From the NCBI GenBank assembly GCA_910586605.1, contig CAJUJR010000048.1, forward strand, positions 1 through 22,765: a DNA stretch of 22,765 nucleotides, given 5' to 3'. This stretch comes from an uncultured Lachnospiraceae bacterium (GTDB taxonomy: Bacteria; Bacillota; Clostridia; Lachnospirales; Lachnospiraceae). A model generated the notes under the pieces. The model did not search any database, was not told where the DNA came from, and was given only the letters and a program-made list of their open reading frames with translations. Every line of letters begins with the position of its first letter. The first letter of the stretch is position 1. This document shows positions 7,546 through 13,330 of this stretch, piece by piece. The position numbers were made by a program, and so were the translations under genes.

Positions 7546-7604
7546 GGCAACAGCATTTGCTTTTTATGGTGTATGGCCAACTGTAAAAAGCAGATGCTGT
7601 TGCC
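7546..7604. repeat. Long inverted repeat between divergent aroF and rplU promoters
   Basis: A 20-nt arm at 7546-7565 (GGCAACAGCATTTGC then five T) is matched by its reverse complement at 7585-7604 with a single G-T difference, around a 19-nt centre that contains TGGCCA. It lies between the aroF -35 (7518-7523) and the rplU -35 (7618-7623), so it is in neither predicted transcript. No U-tract follows either arm in the right place for a simple terminator. A double-sided operator, a cruciform or a dispersed repeat unit are all possible. Confidence 0.75.
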
Positions 7605-7617
7605 CTGAAAAAACAGT

Positions 7618-7646
7618 TTGACAAGCACTTAGGAAAGTGCTATGAT
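7618..7646 (+). promoter_or_regulatory. Near-consensus SigA promoter of the rplU operon
   Basis: TTGACA at 7618-7623 (perfect -35) and TATGAT at 7641-7646 (5 of 6) are 17 bp apart, the expected strength for a ribosomal protein operon. The spacer is itself an inverted repeat: AGCACTT at 7624-7630 and AAGTGCT at 7635-7641. The start should lie near 7653. Confidence 0.85.
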
Positions 7647-7653
7647 ACTCAAG

Positions 7654-7775
7654 TGCCTTGTCAGGCATAAAGGACAGGCATTGATGCCGCTTAACGGGGC
7701 AAATTGAAGCCTGCTGCCTTTACAGGCAAAATGCGGGCGCCGTAGTTAGCGAGTAATGATAAGGAGGTAAGGACT
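7654..7775 (+). promoter_or_regulatory. Structured 5' leader of rplU (candidate L21 leader)
   Basis: The roughly 120-nt untranslated leader is rich in short complementary blocks. TGCC-T-TGTC (7654-7662) pairs with GACAGGCA (7673-7680) leaving one bulged T, GGCAT/ATGCC repeats overlap it, and GCCTG pairs with CAGGC around 7709-7726. Autogenous L21 leaders upstream of rplU are known in Firmicutes (L21 leader RNA family), and position and compactness fit. I cannot confirm the covariance-model match by eye. AGGAGG at 7762-7767 is the ribosome binding site. Confidence 0.55.
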
Positions 7776-8081
7776 ATGTATGCAATTATTGCAACAGGCG
7801 GAAAGCAGTACAAAGTAGCCGAAGGTGATATCATTAACGTAGAAAAGCTTAGTGCAGGAGCGGGAGATACCGTTACGTTTGACCAGGTTGTTGCTGTAAG
7901 CGATGGTACGATGAAAGCAGGCGCTGAAGTAGCAGGCGCTACTGTTACGGCTTCTGTCGTAAAAGAAGGCCGTGCGAAAAAGGTTATCGTTTACAGATAT
8001 AAGAGAAAATCCGGATATCATAAGAAAAACGGCCACAGACAGAGTTTTACACAGGTTAAGATTGAAAAAATCAACGCTTAA
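7776..8081 (+). CDS. rplU: Large ribosomal subunit protein bL21
   Basis: The 101-residue product is ribosomal protein bL21, which binds 23S rRNA in the 50S subunit. It has the family opening MYAIIATGGKQYKV and the C-terminal RNA-binding stretch YRYKRKSGYHKKNGHRQ. Length is normal. The ATG at 7776 lies 8 nt after AGGAGG. It is the first gene of the rplU-prp-rpmA unit, controlled by the promoter at 7618-7646 and probably by the structured leader. Confidence 0.98.
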   Translation: MYAIIATGGKQYKVAEGDIINVEKLSAGAGDTVTFDQVVAVSDGTMKAGAEVAGATVTASVVKEGRAKKVIVYRYKRKSGYHKKNGHRQSFTQVKIEKINA

Positions 8082-8106
8082 TTTTGTGTGATTCTTGTAG
8101 AAAATA

Positions 8107-8127
8107 GTATAGAAGGATGTTCTATAC
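8107..8127 (+). other. Intergenic stem-loop between rplU and prp
   Basis: GTATAGAA (8107-8114) pairs perfectly with TTCTATAC (8120-8127) around a 5-nt loop. It is followed by GGTAAAAAGG rather than T, so it is not a terminator. It lies 18 nt before the prp start and might tune prp translation or protect or process the mRNA. Confidence 0.45.
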
Positions 8128-8144
8128 GGTAAAAAGGCGGAAAT

Positions 8145-8486
8145 ATGATACGGGTTACAATTTATCAGAATGGTTCGGGGCAATATTGTGGTTTCCGAAT
8201 GGAAGGCCACGCAGAGTTTGCAGCATATGGCAAAGATATTGTCTGTGCAGCCGTATCGGTACTGGTAATCAACACGATTAATTCCATTGAGGCATTTACA
8301 GAGGAAGTTTTTGAAAATGCGGTACATCAGGAAAAGGATGTGGTTTCTTTTGAAATCATATCAAATCCAGTAAGCAGCGAAGCAGGGCTTTTAATGGAAT
8401 CGCTGGTACTGGGGCTTACATCCCTTGCTGATGAATATGGGAAGAAATATATCCGGTTGAAATTTAAAAGAAAGCAGGAGGTATAA
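8145..8486 (+). CDS. prp: Ribosomal-processing cysteine protease Prp
   Basis: The 113-residue protein is Prp, the cysteine protease that removes the short N-terminal leader of bL27 in Firmicutes and relatives. The catalytic pair is visible as His22 in GHAEFAAYG and Cys34 in DIVCAAVSVL, with the family spacing. It sits between its usual neighbours rplU and rpmA, and the adjacent rpmA encodes the expected cleavable leader, so enzyme and substrate are both present. Start ATG at 8145 follows AAAGGCGG. The gene ends 4 nt before rpmA, whose ribosome binding site overlaps its last codons, pointing to translational coupling. Confidence 0.95.
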   Translation: MIRVTIYQNGSGQYCGFRMEGHAEFAAYGKDIVCAAVSVLVINTINSIEAFTEEVFENAVHQEKDVVSFEIISNPVSSEAGLLMESLVLGLTSLADEYGKKYIRLKFKRKQEV

Positions 8487-8490
8487 AGCG

Positions 8491-8784
8491 ATGTTAAAAA
8501 TGAACCTTCAGTTGTTTGCCCATAAAAAAGGAATGGGTTCTACAAAGAACGGCAGGGATTCTGAGTCTAAAAGATTAGGCGCAAAAAGGGCAGATGGACA
8601 GTTCGTGCTTGCAGGCACAATCCTTTACAGACAGCGTGGGACAAAAATCCATCCAGGCGTAAATGTCGGCCGTGGCGGTGATGACACATTATTTGCGCTG
8701 GTAGACGGTGTTGTCCGTTTTGAAAGAAAAGGAAGAGATAAAAAGCAGGCTTCTGTATATCCGGTAGAGGCGAAGGAACTGTAA
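8491..8784 (+). CDS. rpmA: Large ribosomal subunit protein bL27
   Basis: The 97-residue protein is bL27, whose N-terminus reaches the peptidyl-transferase centre. The leader MLKMNLQLFA precedes the conserved HKKGMGSTKNGRDSESKRLG. This is the leader type cut by Prp (established in Staphylococcus aureus), after about residue 9. GGAGG at 8477-8481 inside the end of prp serves as ribosome binding site. The last codons overlap the second copy of a short repeat (8773-8800). Confidence 0.98.
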   Translation: MLKMNLQLFAHKKGMGSTKNGRDSESKRLGAKRADGQFVLAGTILYRQRGTKIHPGVNVGRGGDDTLFALVDGVVRFERKGRDKKQASVYPVEAKEL

Positions 8785-8803
8785 ATAATATATTTTCAGT
8801 CCC
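8773..8803 (+). repeat. Stop-codon-spanning repeat, copy 2
   Basis: AAGGAACTGTAAATAA at 8773-8788 and TTTCAGT at 8794-8800 repeat the blocks found at 5657-5680. GGAACTG can pair with CAGTCCC at 8797-8803 with one mismatch. The rpmA stop codon is read in a different frame from the stop in copy 1, so similarity of the encoded peptides does not explain the match. Confidence 0.35.
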
Positions 8804-8843
8804 TGGAGGCGTAGTTTCCTGGTTTGGAGCATGTTTAAATACG

Positions 8844-8878
8844 AAAAGAGGCTGTTGGATATACAGCCTCTTTTCTTT
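8844..8878 (+). terminator. Intrinsic terminator/attenuator between rpmA and obgE
   Basis: AAAAGAGGCTGT (8844-8855) pairs perfectly with ACAGCCTCTTTT (8863-8874) around a 7-nt loop, a 12-bp stem running into TTTTCTTT. The obgE ribosome binding site begins only a few nt later and no new promoter is evident, so this should act as a partial terminator that lowers obgE-scpAB expression relative to the ribosomal proteins. Confidence 0.8.
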
Positions 8879-8894
8879 GAAAGAAGGTGAAGTG

Positions 8895-10184
8895 ATGTTT
8901 TCAGATAGAGTGGAAGTGGTTATCCGTTCTGGAAATGGAGGAGATGGCCATGTGAGCTTCCGGCGTGAACTTTATGTAGCGGCAGGAGGACCAGACGGCG
9001 GAGACGGTGGAAAAGGCGGAGACCTGGTTTTTGAGGTAGACCGAGGGTTAAATACATTAAATAACTTCCGCCATAACAAGAAGTACAGCGCGGGGGATGG
9101 ACAGCCGGGCGGCCGAAGGCGCTGCCACGGGGCAAATGGTGCAGATTTAGTTGTGAAAGTTCCAGAAGGGACGGTTGTCCGTGAAAAAGAGAGCGGAAAA
9201 GTAATTGTAGACATGTCACATGGATGTACACGCGAAGTTGTTTTAAAAGGCGGCCGTGGCGGCAAAGGAAATATGAACTATGCGACCCCGACGATGCAAG
9301 TACCAAAGTATGCACAGCCTGGAAAGCCAGGAAAAGAACTGGCGGTTATTTTAGAACTTAAGACAATTGCAGACGTAGGGCTTTTGGGCTTCCCAAACGT
9401 GGGGAAATCTACCTTTTTGTCCAGGGTGAGCAATGCAAGGCCGAAAATCGCCAATTATCACTTTACGACACTTCAGCCAATGCTTGGGGTTGTGGATTTA
9501 GAGGGGACGGATGGGTTTGTTATTGCTGATATCCCAGGGCTGATTGAGGGGGCATCGGCAGGCATAGGATTGGGGCATGAATTTTTGCGCCATATTGAAA
9601 GGACAAAACTATTTATCCATATGGTGGACGCTGCTTCTACAGAAGGGCGCGACCCTTTAAATGATATCCTGGTGATAAATGAAGAATTAAAAAAGTACAG
9701 CGAAGAGCTTTCAAAAAGGCCGCAGGTTATTGCAGCAAATAAAACAGATGTTTTTTATGGGACAGAAGAAGAGACGGTACTTACTTTGCTAAAGGAAGAG
9801 TTTGAGCCGCAGGGGATTCCGGTTTTCCCGGTTTCAGCAGTTAGTGGGCGTGGCGTAAAAGAATTGTTATATTATGTCAGGAAACGCCTGGATGAAATTG
9901 ATGAAGAGCCTACTGTATTTGAACGGGAATATGTTGTGGAAGAGATGGAAAGCAAGGAGGAGCCATTTACAGTTTCTTTTGATGAGAAAGAGCAGGTTTA
10001 TGTAGTAGAAGGACCGAGGATAGAAAAAATGTTAGGGTATACAAACCTTGATTCGGAAAAGGGATTCCAGTTTTTCCAGAAGTTTATGCATACAAATGGG
10101 ATTATCGAGGAATTGGAAGCGCTTGGGATAGCGGAAGGCGATACTGTCAAGATGTATGAGCTTCAGTTTGATTATTATAAATAG
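8895..10184 (+). CDS. obgE: GTPase ObgE (CgtA)
   Basis: The 429-residue Obg GTPase acts in late 50S subunit assembly and growth/stress control. Domains: glycine-rich Obg domain (about 1-158, with GGDGGKGGD), G domain with GFPNVGKST (Lys171), the switch DIPGLIEGAS and NKTD, and a C-terminal OCT domain (roughly 350-429) as in Gram-positive Obg. The ATG at 8895, encoding MFSDRVEV, is chosen because AAGGTG lies 6 nt upstream and the family begins here; an in-frame TTG at 8877 would fall inside the terminator tail. It is followed 20 nt later by the membrane protein gene. Confidence 0.96.
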   Translation: MFSDRVEVVIRSGNGGDGHVSFRRELYVAAGGPDGGDGGKGGDLVFEVDRGLNTLNNFRHNKKYSAGDGQPGGRRRCHGANGADLVVKVPEGTVVREKESGKVIVDMSHGCTREVVLKGGRGGKGNMNYATPTMQVPKYAQPGKPGKELAVILELKTIADVGLLGFPNVGKSTFLSRVSNARPKIANYHFTTLQPMLGVVDLEGTDGFVIADIPGLIEGASAGIGLGHEFLRHIERTKLFIHMVDAASTEGRDPLNDILVINEELKKYSEELSKRPQVIAANKTDVFYGTEEETVLTLLKEEFEPQGIPVFPVSAVSGRGVKELLYYVRKRLDEIDEEPTVFEREYVVEEMESKEEPFTVSFDEKEQVYVVEGPRIEKMLGYTNLDSEKGFQFFQKFMHTNGIIEELEALGIAEGDTVKMYELQFDYYK

Positions 10185-10204
10185 GTTGATAAAGGGTGCA
10201 AAAT

Positions 10205-10813
10205 ATGAAGGAATTACTTTTAGAAATTGCCATTTGCGCAGCAGCGGCGGCGTTTCTTATGGTTTTTCATGAACTTTCTAAGGCGATTGTGTATATGGGA
10301 ATCCAGCGTCTCCGTAAAAACAGCCGGACATATTCCCACAGTATTTGGGAGATACAGCGTTATTTAGACCCTGTGGGGATTATCTTGTCTATTACAAGCG
10401 GCGTGGCATTTTCCAGGCCATTTATGTTCCGGATCCAGGATAAAAAAACAAACCGTCTCCTTGGGATTACTGGTTTCTCTGTAATCCTGCTTTGCTTTGC
10501 AGGGAGCATGGCACTATTAAAATGCCATGTTTTTGGTGTCTCTGGCATTGCGACACTGGAGGGGCATGGACTGGCAGCTAAAATTATTACATTATTTATC
10601 CAGTATATTGCAATTATAAGTTTTGGGATGTTTTGCACCAATTTATTCCCTGTTTCTACATTTGATATGGGACTTTTGATTGCAGGGTATTCTTCCCGTA
10701 AATATTTAGGGATTATCAAAATGGATGCAGTAATTAAGGTGATCTTAATCATTACTGTTTTCGTAGATTTAATCAATTATGGCAGTTACCGGCTCATTTC
10801 TTTTTTACTTTAA
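10205..10813 (+). CDS. Degenerate site-2-protease-like (M50) membrane protein
   Basis: This 202-residue multi-pass membrane protein follows the small M50/site-2 protease layout. A helix carries His22-Glu-Leu-Ser-Lys26 where active proteases have HExxH, then come YLDPVGII and FSRPF (compare the family's HIDPIG and GWAKPV), and a late NLFPVSTFD with Asp154 where the third zinc ligand sits. The second zinc His is replaced by Lys26, so proteolysis as in active members is unlikely. A protein-binding or regulatory pseudoprotease role is an inference. ATG 10205 is chosen over an in-frame GTG at 10196 because AAAGGGTG (10191-10198) then lies 6 nt upstream. It sits between obgE and scpA, probably in the same transcript. 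Confidence 0.7.
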   Translation: MKELLLEIAICAAAAAFLMVFHELSKAIVYMGIQRLRKNSRTYSHSIWEIQRYLDPVGIILSITSGVAFSRPFMFRIQDKKTNRLLGITGFSVILLCFAGSMALLKCHVFGVSGIATLEGHGLAAKIITLFIQYIAIISFGMFCTNLFPVSTFDMGLLIAGYSSRKYLGIIKMDAVIKVILIITVFVDLINYGSYRLISFLL

Positions 10814-10881
10814 AAAGCTGTGATGATAAAAAAGCATAACAGACGATATGGTTTTTAGGAAAGTGCCAGAAAGGGATGGAT

Positions 10882-11631
10882 ATGAGTATTTCAGTAAAAC
10901 TGGAGGCGTTTGATGGTCCGCTTGATTTACTTTTACATTTGATTGAAAAAAATAAGATAGATATTTTTGATATTCCAATTGTGGAAATAACAAACCAATA
11001 TATGGAGTATATCTCACATATGGAAGCAAAAGATATGGATATAATGAGTGATTTTCTTTTAATGGCGGCAACCCTTCTTAAAATTAAGTCAAAAATGCTT
11101 CTTCCAGCAGAGGTAAATGAGGAAGGGGATGAGGAAGACCCACGTGCAGAACTGGTTGAACGTCTTTTAGAATATAAAACGTATAAATATGCTTCCATTG
11201 AATTAAAAGATTTGCAGGTAGATGCTTCTAGGCAGATTTTTAAGAGTCCGACGATTCCAAAGGAAATTTTAGATTATAAGGAGGAAGTCGATATTTCTGA
11301 ACTGCTTAAGGATGTAACATTGGCAAAGCTGCAAAAGATTTTCCGAGGGGTAATGAAAAAGCAGGTGGACAAGATTGACCCAATCCGCAGTAAATTTGGA
11401 AAAATAGAGAAAGAGCAAATAAGCCTTCCCGACCGTATGGATTATATTGAAAAGTATGCAAAAAAACACCAGAAGTTTAATTTTAGGATGTTATTAGAAG
11501 AGCAGGCCAATAAGATGATGGTAATTGTTAGTTTTCTGGGGATTTTGGAACTAATGAAGGTCGGGAAGTTAAAGATTGTGCAGGAAAATATTTTTGACGA
11601 TATCTGGGTTACCTATCAGGCGGCCGGATAG
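10882..11631 (+). CDS. scpA: Segregation and condensation protein A
   Basis: The 249-residue protein is ScpA, the kleisin that bridges SMC heads in bacterial condensin for chromosome organisation. The N-terminal FDGPLDLLLHLIEKN signature (residues 9-23) is unmistakable; an acidic linker with EEGDEEDPRAE and a C-terminal winged-helix region (SFLGILELMKVGKL) follow. ATG 10882 is chosen over the ATG at 10876 because AAGGG (10871-10875) is then spaced 6 nt rather than 0. scpB follows 21 nt later; smc is not in this window. Confidence 0.96.
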   Translation: MSISVKLEAFDGPLDLLLHLIEKNKIDIFDIPIVEITNQYMEYISHMEAKDMDIMSDFLLMAATLLKIKSKMLLPAEVNEEGDEEDPRAELVERLLEYKTYKYASIELKDLQVDASRQIFKSPTIPKEILDYKEEVDISELLKDVTLAKLQKIFRGVMKKQVDKIDPIRSKFGKIEKEQISLPDRMDYIEKYAKKHQKFNFRMLLEEQANKMMVIVSFLGILELMKVGKLKIVQENIFDDIWVTYQAAG

Positions 11632-11652
11632 AAAGGAAGAAGGAGGCAATGC

Positions 11653-12234
11653 ATGGGCGCAGATAAAAGCTTATCAGAACTGGAAGCGATTATTGAGGCA
11701 ATTCTTTTTACGATGGGGGAGGCTGTGGAGTTAGAACGGATTGCCATGGCAACAGAACAGGATGAAGAGACCTGCCGCCGCGTCATCCGCAATATGATGG
11801 ATAAATACAGCAGGGATGACAGGGGAATCCAGGTAATAGAGTTAGATGGCGCATTCCAGATGTGTACTAAGGCTTCTATGTATGAATCGCTGGTTAAGAT
11901 TGCACATGTGCCCAAAAAACATGTCCTGACGGATGTTCTGTTAGAGACGCTTTCTATTGTTGCATATAGGCAGCCGGTTACGAAACTGGATATTGAGCAT
12001 ATCCGCGGTGTAAAATCAGACCATCCCGTAAATAAGCTTTTAGAGTACGGGCTGATTTGTGAGGCGGGAAGGCTTGACGCACCGGGCCGGCCAATCTTAT
12101 TTGCTACGACAGAAGAGTTCCTGCGGAATTTTGGGATTGGTTCGTTAGAAGACCTTCCGATAGTGAATCCGGAAAAAATAGAGGACTTTAAAATAGAGGC
12201 AGAAGAAGAGGCCCAATTGGAATTAGATATCTGA
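11653..12234 (+). CDS. scpB: Segregation and condensation protein B
   Basis: The 193-residue protein is ScpB, the dimeric winged-helix partner of ScpA in the SMC complex. Family features: LEAIIEAILFTMGEAV near the N-terminus, ETLSIVAYRQPVTKLDIEHIRG in the middle, and GLICEAGRLDAPGRPILFATTEEFLRNFGI toward the end. The ATG at 11653 lies 6 nt after a perfect AGGAGG. It closes the rplU-to-scpB gene run. No terminator is visible before the oppositely oriented DUF1836 gene, which ends 6 bp away, so the two transcripts probably overlap. Confidence 0.96.
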   Translation: MGADKSLSELEAIIEAILFTMGEAVELERIAMATEQDEETCRRVIRNMMDKYSRDDRGIQVIELDGAFQMCTKASMYESLVKIAHVPKKHVLTDVLLETLSIVAYRQPVTKLDIEHIRGVKSDHPVNKLLEYGLICEAGRLDAPGRPILFATTEEFLRNFGIGSLEDLPIVNPEKIEDFKIEAEEEAQLELDI

Positions 12235-12240
12235 CGCCTG

Positions 12241-12849
12241 CTATTTTTTAGATGGCCTAGTGTCCATTTTATGGTCAATAATATTTTCTATCATTGTTTT
12301 TTTCACCCAGATATCAAAGCTTAACATACAGATAAACGTAAAATTCGTTAAGATTTTACGTTCTTCTTCATCCTCAATTTCTGAAAACGTTTCGTTTGAT
12401 TTATTCAGTTTCCGAATCATGTCACGGACTTGGGAATCTATATTGTCAAGCTGCGCTTCAAAGACTTCCCGGTAAATATCATCCAAACTGATTCCCTTTT
12501 CCCGCTGGAAAAATTTTTGGGAAATCGGGCTGATAATCCCTTTAATATCGCTGATGGACAAGAAATTTTTAAAATAGTAAATAAAAATCAGGAGAACCAT
12601 ATGTTCTTTTGAATATTTTTTCTTTTCTGGCGGAGGTAAAAGGTCGTTTTTTGTATAGTTATTAATCATGGTCTTTGTCAGGATTTTATCATCTGCAAAA
12701 CGTTTGGATGAGTTTAAATATTCATCCATAAAAGTAGTAATCTGATCCATATATAAATCTATTTCCGGGATTGCTTCCGGCGGAATGTAATCAATATTCT
12801 GGATATTTCGGATTAGGTTAATCATTTCACTGGTATATTTATTTGCCAT
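12241..12849 (-). CDS. DUF1836 domain protein (putative winged-helix regulator)
   Basis: The 202-residue product matches my recall of DUF1836 proteins of Clostridia. The segment KTMINNYTKNDLLPPPEKKKYSKEH followed by ISDIKGII resembles the MerR-like DNA-binding winged helix, so a transcription regulator is likely, but targets are unknown. The start is set at ATG 12849 (MANKYT) rather than an in-frame ATG at 12876: a promoter (12885-12913) would start transcription around 12878, leaving no leader for the upstream ATG, while AGAAAGGA lies about 13 nt before 12849. That spacing is long, so the N-terminus is not certain. It is divergent from yqfC and convergent with scpB. Confidence 0.75.
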   Translation of the reverse strand: MANKYTSEMINLIRNIQNIDYIPPEAIPEIDLYMDQITTFMDEYLNSSKRFADDKILTKTMINNYTKNDLLPPPEKKKYSKEHMVLLIFIYYFKNFLSISDIKGIISPISQKFFQREKGISLDDIYREVFEAQLDNIDSQVRDMIRKLNKSNETFSEIEDEEERKILTNFTFICMLSFDIWVKKTMIENIIDHKMDTRPSKK

Positions 12850-12884
12850 TCTGTTTCTTACGTCCTTTCTTTTCATTCAGGCTT

Positions 12885-12913
12885 ATTATATCCTAAAAAG
12901 ATTCGGATAGCAA
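12885..12913 (-). promoter_or_regulatory. SigA-type promoter of the DUF1836 gene
   Basis: On the minus strand TTGCTA (12913-12908) and a perfect TATAAT (12890-12885) are exactly 17 bp apart. The start would be near 12878. Confidence 0.7.
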
Positions 12914-12932
12914 GTAACCAGTATATCCCTTT

Positions 12933-12962
12933 GTCATATAATAAGGGAGAGAAACATAGAAT
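12933..12962 (+). promoter_or_regulatory. Candidate sigma-E (sporulation) promoter of yqfC
   Basis: GTCATATA at 12933-12940 and CATAGAAT at 12955-12962 are 14 bp apart. They match the mother-cell sigma-E pattern known from Bacillus (-35 around KMATATT, -10 CATACAAT) at most positions. It lies directly before yqfC-yqfD, whose Bacillus homologues belong to the sigma-E regulon. Confidence 0.6.
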
Positions 12963-12977
12963 GATAGGGAGATAGTT

Positions 12978-13316
12978 GTGAGAAGCAGAGGTTCCATGAG
13001 TCCATCCAGGCATAAGCATTCAAAAAAATTAAATACAGTCCCCTCCCACAGTGAACCAGTCATTGCAAATGCCCTTTCTAAGAAGCTGCGCATTTCAGAG
13101 GACGTTTTAGCGCATGCGCCAATTGTTATGGGATATGGGACACATCGCTTCTGTGTGGAGAATTACCGTAATATAATAGAATATACGCAGGAGCTAATTA
13201 GGATTCAGACAAAGACGGTTAGAATCCATATTATAGGGAAAAATCTTGTAATTGCATATTTCCGCGATGATGGCATGTGTGTGGTAGGAGATATTTCTTC
13301 TGTAGAATATCATTAG
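12978..13316 (+). CDS. yqfC: YqfC/YabP family sporulation protein
   Basis: The protein of about 112 residues belongs to the YabP/YqfC sporulation family. The core from about residue 40 reads ISEDVLAHAPIVMGYGTHRFCVENYRNI and ends in IRIQTKTVRIHIIGKNL, with a final FRDDGMCVVGDISSVEY. The start is uncertain. GTG at 12978 has GGGAG 6 nt upstream, but if the sigma-E promoter is right the transcript begins near 12969, inside that site, and ATG at 12996 (with AGAGG 4 nt upstream) would be the real start, giving a protein 6 residues shorter. It is followed at once by yqfD, the usual pairing. Confidence 0.85.
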   Translation: MRSRGSMSPSRHKHSKKLNTVPSHSEPVIANALSKKLRISEDVLAHAPIVMGYGTHRFCVENYRNIIEYTQELIRIQTKTVRIHIIGKNLVIAYFRDDGMCVVGDISSVEYH

Positions 13317-13330
13317 GGGTGAGGTGTGGC

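Noticed and set aside
8107..8127. Stem-loop between rplU and prp as terminator
   Set aside because: The stem is followed by A/G-rich sequence, and the downstream genes prp and rpmA belong to the same unit.
7746..8327. 193-codon minus-strand open frame across rplU and prp
   Set aside because: It is antisense to two certain genes, Cys/Tyr/Phe-rich as expected for a complementary-frame artefact, and has no family resemblance.
11616..12278. 220-codon minus-strand open frame opposite scpB
   Set aside because: It is the Ser/Ile-rich mirror of the scpB coding strand, with no ribosome binding site or recognisable domain.
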